Below, one piece after another: positions 16,430-24,654 of a stretch of 53,632 nucleotides of DNA. Position 1 is the stretch's first letter. Each line of letters begins with the position of its first letter. This DNA is from an uncultured Kiritimatiellota bacterium (GTDB lineage: Bacteria > Verrucomicrobiota > Kiritimatiellia > RFP12 > UBA1067). The stretch lies in NCBI GenBank assembly GCA_934621385.1, contig CAKTUI010000017.1, positions 1 to 53,632 of the forward strand, in the 5' to 3' direction. A program made the position numbers and the translations under genes. The notes under the pieces are model-generated. The model was not told the origin of the DNA and made no database searches. It saw only the letters and a program-made list of their open reading frames with translations.

Positions 16430-16799
16430 GATGAACCTTTCGCCGATACAGCCGCTCGCCAAGAAGAAGCGACCCCATCAGGACATAGGAGAGAAAACCG
16501 TTATAAAACACCCAAATCTCACGCGAGAGAAAAACGGTGGCTACCGTCACAACCAGGTGAACGGAAAGGAAAGCAACCCATACCCGCGTCACCTTTCGGC
16601 AATACAAGACGCCCTTCGCGTCCAATGTCTCACCCATCTTGCGGGCAAAGACCTCCACAAGCGGCGTGCGAAAGAGCGAAACGGAAAAAAGAACGAGGGC
16701 AAGGGCAACCATGACCGCCGGATAGAGGCGAAACCAGACCCTTGCCTTCAGGAAGTAAAGCGCCCAGACGACCAGAAGAGCCGGCAGGACTCGCTTCAT
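16422..16799 (-). CDS. Small COG4648-like membrane protein
   Basis: A 125-aa integral membrane protein with about four hydrophobic segments (LLVVWALYFL, YPAVMVALALVLFSV, VWVAFLSVHLVVTVATVFL, FYNGFLSYVLMGSLLLG) and a basic tail. It matches in size, topology and position the COG4648 membrane protein found beside the two ACPs in aryl polyene clusters; its biochemical role is not known. The ATG at 16799 shares one base with the ACP stop (TGATG), showing tight coupling; the GTG one codon earlier is less likely. Its end overlaps the ligase start. Confidence 0.72.
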   Translation of the reverse strand: MKRVLPALLVVWALYFLKARVWFRLYPAVMVALALVLFSVSLFRTPLVEVFARKMGETLDAKGVLYCRKVTRVWVAFLSVHLVVTVATVFLSREIWVFYNGFLSYVLMGSLLLGERLYRRKVHRV

Positions 16800-17056
16800 C
16801 ACTTCCCCTGCTCAATCATCAGTTTCTCAATGACTCCGGCGACATCGCCCAACGTGCGAATCGACTTGAAGTCCTCGGCCTTGACCTTCAGCTTCGTCTG
16901 ATTCTGAAGCCTGACAATCAGGTCGACCGCGTCGATGCTGTCGAGGTCAAGATCCTCATAAAGCCGCGCCTCGGGCACGAGCGACGCGAGATCACACTCG
17001 AATTCACTGACCAAAACGCCCTTAATCGCTTCCAAAATCTCTTCTTTTGTCTTCAT
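16799..17056 (-). CDS. Acyl carrier protein 2 of the aryl-polyene-like operon
   Basis: An 85-aa ACP with the 4'-phosphopantetheine site in DLDLDSIDAVDL (Ser40). Four-helix ACP size and an acidic composition agree. It should carry the growing polyene or its starter unit for the ligase-dehydratase and ketosynthase encoded just downstream. It follows the first ACP by 2 nt and shares its stop with the next gene's start. Two unlike ACPs in a row are typical of aryl polyene loci. Confidence 0.9.
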   Translation of the reverse strand: MKTKEEILEAIKGVLVSEFECDLASLVPEARLYEDLDLDSIDAVDLIVRLQNQTKLKVKAEDFKSIRTLGDVAGVIEKLMIEQGK

Positions 17057-17058
17057 TT

Positions 17059-17337
17059 TCAGTCCTCAATGGCGATACCGGCATTCGCGGCGATAAAGTC
17101 CGCCAACGAGGCAATCGTCCTGAAATGGACGCGATTCTCGCTGGAATTCGCCTTAAACTTGACCTGATACTTCTTACGGAGCGCGGCACCGATTTCCAGT
17201 GCATCAATGCTATCCAAGCCGATTCCGTCCCCAAAGAGCGGTTGATCGGCCGCCAGATCCGCCGCAGTCAGTCCGTCAACCTCTACGGAAGACAGAATGA
17301 CCTGCCGAATCTCCTCCTCCAATTCACTTCGTTTCAT
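17059..17337 (-). CDS. Acyl carrier protein 1, first gene of the aryl-polyene-like operon
   Basis: A 92-aa ACP with the phosphopantetheine Ser43 in GIGLDSIDALEIG. It differs clearly from the second ACP, so the two are probably not redundant (starter versus extender is a guess). Start ATG 17337 is chosen over the 14-codon upstream extension because the extension covers the promoter: TGGTATAAT ends 7 nt before this ATG. The predicted mRNA starts at about 17338, so translation would be leaderless. Confidence 0.9.
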   Translation of the reverse strand: MKRSELEEEIRQVILSSVEVDGLTAADLAADQPLFGDGIGLDSIDALEIGAALRKKYQVKFKANSSENRVHFRTIASLADFIAANAGIAIED

Positions 17338-17344
17338 GGGTCGT

Positions 17345-17353
17345 ATTATACCA
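17345..17353 (-). promoter_or_regulatory. Leaderless-type promoter of the aryl-polyene-like operon
   Basis: TGGTATAAT on the minus strand, a perfect extended -10. Only 7 nt (ACGACCC) separate it from the ATG, leaving a leader of about 1 nt and no ribosome site. It would drive all seven genes down to the ketosynthase, since those genes overlap or are 2 nt apart. No good -35 is seen. Confidence 0.7.
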
Positions 17354-17405
17354 AAAATATGCGCGTGAGAGGTATCCAACCTTCCTGGCGGGGGACACTG
17401 CCCCG

Positions 17406-17471
17406 TCTAATGGGCATTGGAGTACTTTCCTTCGGGCATTGGAATTTCGTCCGATGGGCATTAGAATTCCG
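17406..17471. repeat. 22-bp phased intergenic repeat, copy 2 (short)
   Basis: Three units start at 17406, 17428 and 17450, exactly 22 bp apart, each with GGGCATT(G/A)G after a six-base lead (third unit TCCGATGGGCATTAG). The lead TCCGAT and the GGGCA core match the units in copies 3 and 4. The third unit contains the stop codon of the glycyl radical activase gene. The element sits about 55 bp upstream of the aryl-polyene promoter; I see no palindromic core here. Confidence 0.65.
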
Positions 17472-18159
17472 CCGCGAGGGGATAGGTTCGCCCCAAGAGG
17501 GGATACTTGGCCCCAGCCGCCGCGTTATAGGGCAGCCACTCGACGGGCGAGTCCCCTATCAGGGCCTCCAGTGCGGCACGGTCGGCCGACGCATCGTTTA
17601 CCCCCGGAATCAGCGGCACGCGGATGCAGTAGGCGATGCCGCTCGTCCTCAGCCAGGCGAGGTTCTCCAAGACGACCCCAAGGTCGCCCCCCGTCCATTT
17701 CCGAAAGTCCGCCACCGAATGGTGCTTCAGATCCTGATAGACGAAGTCCAGCCGCGAAACAACCGCCGCGTAGGTCGACTGAGGGCAGTAGCCGCTCGTC
17801 TCGACCGCTAGTCCAATGCCCTTCGACTCCGGGCGCGACCGAATCGCGTCGATGAGCGAAAGGAGAAATTTGGCCTGCATCAGGGGTTCGCCACCTGAAA
17901 AGGTGATGCCGCCGCCCGAGGCGGACATGATGTCCGCATTCCGCAGGAGTTCGGTGGCCAGGGCTTCCGCCGTCCAATCCTCCCCGCACCGAACCTTTTC
18001 CCCCGAGGGACGCGTCATGAACTCGACCTCGGAGGACTGCCCTTCCGGATTGTGGCACCAGGCGCACCTCAGCGGACAGCCCTTGAAAAAGACGGTCGTA
18101 CGGATACCCGGCCCGTCCTGGAGGGTGAACTCTCGAATCTCGAAGACCCGTCCCGTCAT
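17461..18159 (-). CDS. Glycyl radical enzyme activase (radical SAM)
   Basis: It uses S-adenosylmethionine and a [4Fe-4S] cluster to abstract the glycine hydrogen of its partner enzyme. The radical SAM motif C-x3-C-x2-C is at Cys28, Cys32 and Cys35 (GCPLRCAWCHNP), with GGGITFSGGEPL and a late GVND-type segment. At 232 aa it lacks the ferredoxin-like insert with extra cysteines seen in dehydratase activases, so it is the short, PflA-like form. Start ATG 18159 overlaps the stop of the glycyl radical enzyme (ATGA), which fixes the pairing and rules out the longer frame to 18234. It is the last gene of the glycan operon. Confidence 0.92.
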   Translation of the reverse strand: MTGRVFEIREFTLQDGPGIRTTVFFKGCPLRCAWCHNPEGQSSEVEFMTRPSGEKVRCGEDWTAEALATELLRNADIMSASGGGITFSGGEPLMQAKFLLSLIDAIRSRPESKGIGLAVETSGYCPQSTYAAVVSRLDFVYQDLKHHSVADFRKWTGGDLGVVLENLAWLRTSGIAYCIRVPLIPGVNDASADRAALEALIGDSPVEWLPYNAAAGAKYPLLGRTYPLAAEF

Positions 18160-20204
18160 GAGGCGGCGAGTTCCACGCGCTTGATGATCTGGTCCTGGAA
18201 GCACTTGTCGAGTTCCACGAAGTACCCCGACCATCCCCAGACGCGCACAATCAGGTGACGATGGCGTTCGGGATGCGCCTGCGCATCGAGCAGGGTCTCC
18301 CGGTTGATCGTGTTGATCTGCATCTGGTGTCCCCCGCGATCCACGAAGAACTCCACGAGATGCGCCACTTTCTCGACACCGTCCGGGAAGGCAAACGCCG
18401 AGTCGTGAATCTCGATGGTCAGCGGACCGCCGTTGCAGACGGGCATGAGATCTGGCTCCGTAAAACTGCGAATGACGCTAATCGGCCCCTTGACCGACGC
18501 GTCAAGCGACGGCGCATAGTTCGCCGAAAGCGGCTCACCCCTGAGCCGTCCGTCGGCACTCGCCGGGACTTCACGCGCATGCCAAATGTAGTACATCGCG
18601 CTCCCCGTTCCCGGACGGAAGATACCGCCGCGATCGTTGCGCTTGCCGTCAAAGGCATGTCCCCAGAAGGCCAGCAGGCGTTTTGCAATGTCATCCACAC
18701 GCGAATCGGCATTTCCCATCTTCGGCGCGGCCTTTGCCGCCGCGAGCACGTCGGGCCGACCGGCGAAGTCGGCATCCATCAGACGGACGAGTTCGGCCAA
18801 TGTCACCAGCTTCCGCTCGAAGACGAGTTCACGAACGGAGGCGAGCGAATCGACCGCCACGGCGATACCTGTACCGTGAATGCCAAAGTTGTTGTACTTC
18901 GCACCCTTGCAAATGTCGCGGGCGCGGTCGATGCAACCGGTCGAAATGACCGAGACGAACGGCCCAGGCAGAATCTCCACATGGCGATATTTCTCGACCA
19001 GGGCATCCGCCCGACGCTGGATTTCGACGAAGAAGGCCTTCTCGACCTCCTCGTATGTCGCACAGGGCGTGCGCAGGGCCGCATCGAGGCTACCGACGAA
19101 CGAAACGGCGTCAATGTTGTCGATGTCGAGTCCACAACCGGGAATCAGGAACTCCCAGCACGCGGCAACCGAATAGTCCCGCGCATCCTCCAGCTCGTAC
19201 CCCCACCGGACGAGTGCGGGAATGACCACGTCATCGTTCGCGTACTGGGGGAAGCCGAGGCCTTCCTTCGTCAGCTTCGTCCCCTCCTCATAGATTTCGA
19301 GCGGTGTCGTCTTGCTGACGCGCAGGTTGATCTTCGGATCGACCAGTTTCAGTTCGCCGCAGGCCCGCATGAAGAGGCGCGAGAGGTCGTTAAAGGCATC
19401 CTGCCCCGACCGCGTCATGCCACCGAGCATGATGGACTGACCGTTGTCGCCCTGCTGAACACCGATGTAGAGGTCACTGTCGCGGTTGCAGGCGATGAAG
19501 AACTCCTCAATGTATTCGAGGGCCTCATCCGTCGTCAGGCGACCATTGGCAAGATCGTCCGTGTAGTAGGGCAGCAGGTACTGGTCGAGCCGGCCAAGTC
19601 CGCAATGGTACTCGCCTTCGCACCACATCGAATAGTGGAGAACGCGCAGAACCTGCAGGGCCTCGGGGAACGTCTTCGCCCCCCGGTGGACGGCCTCCAA
19701 CCAGTCGACTGAGCCTCCCGGCAAAGCCGCCCGGTAACGGTCCACCAAATCCAGCACGGCCTTGACCGAAAGTGCCGCGTTCGAGAGGAAAGAGATGCCC
19801 TCCGCATCCTTCTCGGCCTGCGCACGAACAAGGCGAGACTCAATCTCCGCAAGCCGCCGGTCGAGTCCATCCCGAATCGTCGGGCCGAAGTCCGCCGTCA
19901 GGTTGAAGACGACCCCTTTCTCGCCAAATGCCGTCCCGGCGGCCTTTCGGGCCTCCATTTCAGCCGTCGTGTGGAGATCGGGAATCTGCTTGACGGTTCT
20001 CAGGAAGTGAATCTTCTCCCCTTCCATAAACGCCGGGGTTTCCGCCCGCAGCATCTCCTCCAATCCAATGCGCGCACGCGACTCGTCATCGACATTTTCG
20101 GCGACGAAATGGTCGAGAAGCGGCTTCCAGTCGACATCGCGGCGGAACTTGCGCTGCTCCTTGTCGAACGTGCGATCCAATAGACTCTTAATTCGTGGTG
20201 TCAT
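18156..20204 (-). CDS. Glycyl radical enzyme of unassigned substrate
   Basis: An oxygen-sensitive radical enzyme of the PFL superfamily, 682 aa, which is 80 or more residues shorter than most members. The glycyl radical loop near the C-terminus is RVWGWSGYF (Gly657, with Trp after it where Tyr is usual). The thiyl-radical Cys is Cys349 in VAACWEFLIPG, giving a C-W-E motif; the Glu two residues after the Cys matches eliminase-type enzymes (dehydratases, lyases) rather than the Cys-Cys pair of pyruvate formate-lyase. It does not carry the GCVEP of diol dehydratase. It follows a sugar symporter by 3 bp and overlaps its activase, so its substrate is probably a sugar or sugar-derived compound. Function is inferred from class only. 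Confidence 0.87.
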   Translation of the reverse strand: MTPRIKSLLDRTFDKEQRKFRRDVDWKPLLDHFVAENVDDESRARIGLEEMLRAETPAFMEGEKIHFLRTVKQIPDLHTTAEMEARKAAGTAFGEKGVVFNLTADFGPTIRDGLDRRLAEIESRLVRAQAEKDAEGISFLSNAALSVKAVLDLVDRYRAALPGGSVDWLEAVHRGAKTFPEALQVLRVLHYSMWCEGEYHCGLGRLDQYLLPYYTDDLANGRLTTDEALEYIEEFFIACNRDSDLYIGVQQGDNGQSIMLGGMTRSGQDAFNDLSRLFMRACGELKLVDPKINLRVSKTTPLEIYEEGTKLTKEGLGFPQYANDDVVIPALVRWGYELEDARDYSVAACWEFLIPGCGLDIDNIDAVSFVGSLDAALRTPCATYEEVEKAFFVEIQRRADALVEKYRHVEILPGPFVSVISTGCIDRARDICKGAKYNNFGIHGTGIAVAVDSLASVRELVFERKLVTLAELVRLMDADFAGRPDVLAAAKAAPKMGNADSRVDDIAKRLLAFWGHAFDGKRNDRGGIFRPGTGSAMYYIWHAREVPASADGRLRGEPLSANYAPSLDASVKGPISVIRSFTEPDLMPVCNGGPLTIEIHDSAFAFPDGVEKVAHLVEFFVDRGGHQMQINTINRETLLDAQAHPERHRHLIVRVWGWSGYFVELDKCFQDQIIKRVELAAS

Positions 20205-20207
20205 TCT

Positions 20208-21560
20208 TTAGAATCCCAATCTCTTTTCAATGTCCTCGGTCGTACCGCCCTTCGTCTCCGGCATGAAGAACGTCGCCCAGACGAACTGGCAGACCATCAT
20301 CAGTGCAAAAAAGCCGAACGTCGCCGAACCCGCCCGCTCAGCCGCCCAGGGGAAGGCCCAGCTGATCAGCGTGCAGAGGAACCAGTGGATGAAGCATCCG
20401 AACGCCTGCCCCTTTGCACGGACGGCATTCGGAAAGACCTCGGAGATGTAGACCCAGAGGCAGGCACCCGACGACAGCGCAAAGAACGCCATGAAGCCAA
20501 AGATGCCGCAGACGGCAATCGCCGCATTGGGCTGGGCGAGCGAAAGCTGCCACGCAACGAGGCCGTGCATCAGGATCATGGCCACCGAACCCGTCAGAAT
20601 CAGGACGCGCCGCCCGACCCGATCGATGACGGCGAAGGCAATTGCCGTAAAAATCAGGTTGACGGTCCCCATTCCCATCGTGCCGACAAGCGAAACGAGA
20701 GACGAACCTTCGCCGAAAATCATCCCGAAGATGCGCGGCGCATAGTAGTTGATTGCGTTGATGCCGCTCGTCTGGTTGAAAAAGGCGATGAAGAACGCGA
20801 GCAGAATCGGCTTGAGATACTTGCGCTGGAAGAGCGGCACGTCACGACCGCCCTGCGCCGCCGCCAGCGTCGTACGAATCTCGCCCACCGTCACCGCCGC
20901 ATCCGCGACACCCGTCCGCCGCAGGATGTCCTGCGCCTCGTCCATGCGTCCCGCACGAACCAGCCAGCGCGGCGACTCGGGAATCGTCACCAGAAGTGCC
21001 ATGAACACCACAATGGGCAGGCACTCGACGCCCAGCATCACGCGCCAGACAATCCGAGGGTCGACCTGCGGCATGTACTTGGCGACGAGATAGTTCGTGA
21101 TGTAGCTCGCCAGAATGCCGAAGACGACATTGAACTGGTTCAGCCCGACGAGCAGTCCACGGCGATTGCCGGGAGCAATTTCGACGATGTAGAGCGGAAC
21201 GACTACGCTCACGCCGCCGATGGCAAGTCCGCCGATGAAACGGAACCAGCCCAGCAGGTGCGGCCCGAGTTTCGCATCCATCGGTGTAAAGGCGCACCCG
21301 ACCGCCGAAATGAGGAAGAGAATGGCCATCGCCCACAGCACGGGGCGACGTCCCCAACGGTCGCTCGGTCGCCCGGCCGTGAAGACACCGATAATCGTGC
21401 CAATGAGCGCACCCGAAATAATGAGACCATGCCAAAAGGAGCTGAGCGCGAACTCATTCTGAATCGCCCCTTCCGCGCCCGAGATGACGCCCGAGTCAAA
21501 ACCGAAGAGAAAGCCGCCAAGCGAGGCGACGACCGAGACGTACAGCAGGAACTTATTCAT
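20208..21560 (-). CDS. Sugar porter (MFS, XylE/AraE-like) symporter
   Basis: A twelve-helix inner-membrane sugar/H+ symporter, 450 aa. Family motifs are all present: DRWGRRP after helix 2, PESPRWL at the central loop, NQTSGINAINYY in helix 7 (sugar binding), DRVGRR after helix 8 and the C-terminal PETKGGTTEDIE. It should import a monosaccharide or small oligosaccharide released by the upstream glycosidases. The substrate cannot be told from the motifs. It overlaps the GH36 gene by 8 nt and is followed after 3 bp by the glycyl radical enzyme, so import and radical chemistry are made from the same message. Confidence 0.92.
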   Translation of the reverse strand: MNKFLLYVSVVASLGGFLFGFDSGVISGAEGAIQNEFALSSFWHGLIISGALIGTIIGVFTAGRPSDRWGRRPVLWAMAILFLISAVGCAFTPMDAKLGPHLLGWFRFIGGLAIGGVSVVVPLYIVEIAPGNRRGLLVGLNQFNVVFGILASYITNYLVAKYMPQVDPRIVWRVMLGVECLPIVVFMALLVTIPESPRWLVRAGRMDEAQDILRRTGVADAAVTVGEIRTTLAAAQGGRDVPLFQRKYLKPILLAFFIAFFNQTSGINAINYYAPRIFGMIFGEGSSLVSLVGTMGMGTVNLIFTAIAFAVIDRVGRRVLILTGSVAMILMHGLVAWQLSLAQPNAAIAVCGIFGFMAFFALSSGACLWVYISEVFPNAVRAKGQAFGCFIHWFLCTLISWAFPWAAERAGSATFGFFALMMVCQFVWATFFMPETKGGTTEDIEKRLGF

Positions 21561-24500
21561 GGATGAACTCCTTGAACTCTTTCAGTTGGTCGAATGTGAA
21601 GATGCGCGCACCCGTCCCCTGGGACTCGATTTCAGACGCATCGTCATTGTGAATCTGGTCAAGCCGATCGGGATAGCGGTAAATGAGTCCTTCCGTCGGG
21701 CGGCCGTGGAAGCGGCAGACCGACTCGTTCTTGGCTTCCCAGCGGTTGCCATCCATCGTCAGGTTCGCCCGCCAGTCATTGAACAGGCGGAAGAGCGTGT
21801 CGGCCGAGCGCGAGAAGACGTTTCCGCGCACGACGAAGTTCGTCGTCTGCGCCGTCGTATCGTAGAACATCAGGTGGGCGGCGTTCGGATTCCACCGCTG
21901 GCGATGTCCCCATCCCGAACCGGCGTTGCGGAAGACATTGCCCTCGACGAGGACATTCTCGGTCCGCGACCCCTCGCCCTGCTGCCAGTATTCATAGGAA
22001 TACTCGCAGTTCCAGACCTCATTGCCGCGATAGGTGATGTTCCGCTGGGTGACATTGTCGGCATTGGACTGGTTGGTCAGCCCGGCATCCCAGACCTGCC
22101 AAATGCGGTTCGACTCAACGAGCACGTCCTCCGCCGCGCTCCAGAACTCGATGCCATTGCCATAGCGAACGCCATTGCCGAGCTTGTCGTAGTAGAGGTA
22201 GCCGCCCCCAATCCACGAAATGTCGCAATCACGCACGACGATGCGCTTCACGCCGTTGCCGCCGATGCCGTGCGCGGCAGAATAGCGCAGGCTCAGCTCC
22301 TCATAGACGACGTCATGCATCTCGGCCTCGTCGATGCAATGGACCTTCTCCGCAAGTTCAACCGACTTCCAGCGCGTCGCCGGATTCGCCTGCGACTTGA
22401 AATGAACGACAAATGTCGTCGGGTCGCACCAGAAGTCGAGATCCCGCGTCAGTTCGGCCCGTGCGCCGCGCTTGAAGGCGCACCCAGCCGTACCGTGGTC
22501 GAGGATGATGTTCCCGATGTCGGCCGCCGCGCCCGTTCGCGTCGACCAGATGCCATCACCCTCGTCCGTCCAGTCCTCGGCCCGACTGCGGTCATAGCTC
22601 GGCTCAATCACCGGCTTCGGCCCATTCCCATAGGCTCCGTAGGTCACCGGATGACCCGGCTTACCGCTCCGGGGCTGGAGCTGCCCACGCCACACGCCAC
22701 CGCGCTTGAACAAGATCTTGGACCCCGGCGGCACCACCATTGCGTTGACTTCCTCCAGCGTCTTCGACTCGTCCACGCGAATCTCAAGGGCCTGCGCCGT
22801 GCGTCCATACGCCGCCGCCGACTCGGCCTTCGCCTCCGCCGGTGAACGGCCGACCTTGAACTTGCGAATGCCGGCCTCTTCGACCCAGGTGCCCTTCACG
22901 CTCGCCACCGTGACGGAATGGCTGTTCGTAAAATCGAACGTCGCCGTCTGCAACCGCCCGTCCTTCACCGCCTTCCAGACGGTCGGGTACGTCCGCTCCC
23001 AGCGGTCGGCAGGATAAGGATTCTCGTACCGTCCCGCGTCCGCCAGCGCACGCTTCACGAGCGGCATCCGTTCTGCCGACAGGGTCGAGAACCGATCCGA
23101 GAGCAGCAGGGAGCCGCCGACGAAGGCAACCGCCTCGGCCCACAGCTCAACCTCGTTCTTCGTCAGTTCGGTCGAGTCGTCGCGCACAATCAGCGTGTCG
23201 GGATCGTTGATCCACACGCGATTGTTCATGTAGGAGTGATTGATGATGTTGCGGCAGACGTTCGGCACGTTCGGGGCTTCCGCATACTGGTGGTTCTTCC
23301 CCTGCCAGTAGGGCGTAATGTCCGTCGAGGTGCGCATCGCGTCCGCCAGACCGACAAGCGGTCCGAACGGCACCGTGCACCCCATGATGAATCCATCGTC
23401 GCCAAATCCCTCGCGAATCGCCTCGAAGCCCCGACGCAGGGCCTGCGCCCGCGTTGCCGTGCGGTCGTGGTAGACGGCCCCCTTCACCGACGAGGCAATC
23501 ATGCAGAAGTCGAGCTTCACGTACGCGATGCCGTAGCCACGCAAGGTCCTGAAGAGGTTGCGCAGGTGTTCCTGCACCGCCGGATGCGTCCCGTCGAGAA
23601 CGTAGACCTTGTGATTGCCGCGCCAGCCGAGCGGCGAGGCGGGCTGTCCGTCCGCGCCCTTCACAAGCCAATCCGGGTGTTCCTTCGCGAGCACCGCGTT
23701 CTCCTCGACCATGAACGGCCCGACCCAAACGGCGGGCACGAAGCCACGCGCCTTCACCTCTTCGGCGTACCGCTTCAGTCCGCCGGGGAACTTCTCGTTC
23801 GCGCTCAGCCAGTCGCCGAGAGCCGTCTGATAGCCGTCGTCGAGCTGAATAACCTTCACGCGCCCGAATTCCTGCGACCGCCGTGCAACCAGCCAGTCCA
23901 TGTTCTCAATGACATCTGCCAGCGTCACCTTGCTGAAATAGTAGTACCAGCTGCACCAGCCAATCGGTGTCTCGACCTTCGCCCGCCGCCCCGAGGCATC
24001 CGCCCAGCGGTCGGCAAACGCCGCGAACAGCCGTTCGGTATCGTCGCCCTCCATCTCGACAAGCGTCTCGGACTGGATGCGCCCGCCGGGATTCAGCTCG
24101 GCGCGGTCGCAGGCACTGAGGGCAAAGAGTTCCCTTACGCCCGCCGCATCCAGTTGCATCCGGAAGTGGCCGAAGCGGTCCGCCCCCGTCGTAAACCCGA
24201 AAAGCCGCAACCGTCCGTCGGGCCGACGGAAACAGCACATGTAGTCGGCGAGGAAGCGTCCCCTCTCGCCCGGATGGAAGTCGCTCGGCGTTGACACGCA
24301 ATTGTGCAGATAGCCAGGCGAATAGTCGAACGGTTCGTCGTCCCAGTTCCGAACGCCGCAGGGACTCGCCATCTGCCATCCCTCAAGGTAGACCTTCAGT
24401 CCCTTCTCGTCAAAGTCATCCCGCCCGACCTTGCGCCAGCCGAGTTCCTCGGGGCGGACCGTTGCACCGCTCCGATTCTCAAGCGTCACGCGGCGGCCCT

Positions 24501-24654
24501 CGGGCAGAATCTGCTCCGTCACAATCAGGCCACGCGTCTTCGCGGCCGACGCATCTAACCAGACGCCATCCACCTGAACGCCCGGCTCAAGCGTCGCCGC
24601 CGCAACTGTCGAAAAGGCCAATGCCACAACCGAACCAATCATCATTCCCTTCAT
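21553..24654 (-). CDS. GH36-type alpha-galactosidase fused to a parallel beta-helix domain
   Basis: A signal peptide (MKGMMIGSVVALAFSTVAAA) is followed by a clan GH-D catalytic domain: GWCSWYYYF (232-240), LDDGYQ, the nucleophile Asp382 in YVKLDFC and the acid/base Asp445 in RTSTDI. This fits alpha-galactosidase or raffinose-synthase-like GH36 enzymes. From about residue 640 a right-handed beta-helix follows (GSKILFKRGGVWRGQL, then many N-x-I/V turns such as VLVESNRIWQVWDAG and VLVEGNVFRNAG), as in polysaccharide lyases and glycosidases acting on long chains. The two halves are usually separate proteins. The ATG at 24654 overlaps the preceding gene (ATGA). Likely acts outside the cytoplasm on galactose-containing glycan. 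Confidence 0.85.
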   Translation of the reverse strand: MKGMMIGSVVALAFSTVAAATLEPGVQVDGVWLDASAAKTRGLIVTEQILPEGRRVTLENRSGATVRPEELGWRKVGRDDFDEKGLKVYLEGWQMASPCGVRNWDDEPFDYSPGYLHNCVSTPSDFHPGERGRFLADYMCCFRRPDGRLRLFGFTTGADRFGHFRMQLDAAGVRELFALSACDRAELNPGGRIQSETLVEMEGDDTERLFAAFADRWADASGRRAKVETPIGWCSWYYYFSKVTLADVIENMDWLVARRSQEFGRVKVIQLDDGYQTALGDWLSANEKFPGGLKRYAEEVKARGFVPAVWVGPFMVEENAVLAKEHPDWLVKGADGQPASPLGWRGNHKVYVLDGTHPAVQEHLRNLFRTLRGYGIAYVKLDFCMIASSVKGAVYHDRTATRAQALRRGFEAIREGFGDDGFIMGCTVPFGPLVGLADAMRTSTDITPYWQGKNHQYAEAPNVPNVCRNIINHSYMNNRVWINDPDTLIVRDDSTELTKNEVELWAEAVAFVGGSLLLSDRFSTLSAERMPLVKRALADAGRYENPYPADRWERTYPTVWKAVKDGRLQTATFDFTNSHSVTVASVKGTWVEEAGIRKFKVGRSPAEAKAESAAAYGRTAQALEIRVDESKTLEEVNAMVVPPGSKILFKRGGVWRGQLQPRSGKPGHPVTYGAYGNGPKPVIEPSYDRSRAEDWTDEGDGIWSTRTGAAADIGNIILDHGTAGCAFKRGARAELTRDLDFWCDPTTFVVHFKSQANPATRWKSVELAEKVHCIDEAEMHDVVYEELSLRYSAAHGIGGNGVKRIVVRDCDISWIGGGYLYYDKLGNGVRYGNGIEFWSAAEDVLVESNRIWQVWDAGLTNQSNADNVTQRNITYRGNEVWNCEYSYEYWQQGEGSRTENVLVEGNVFRNAGSGWGHRQRWNPNAAHLMFYDTTAQTTNFVVRGNVFSRSADTLFRLFNDWRANLTMDGNRWEAKNESVCRFHGRPTEGLIYRYPDRLDQIHNDDASEIESQGTGARIFTFDQLKEFKEFIHE

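Noticed and set aside
17461..18159. Dehydratase-type activase with ferredoxin insert
   Set aside because: Only a single extra Cys lies between the radical SAM motif and GGGITFSGGEP, too few for additional clusters.
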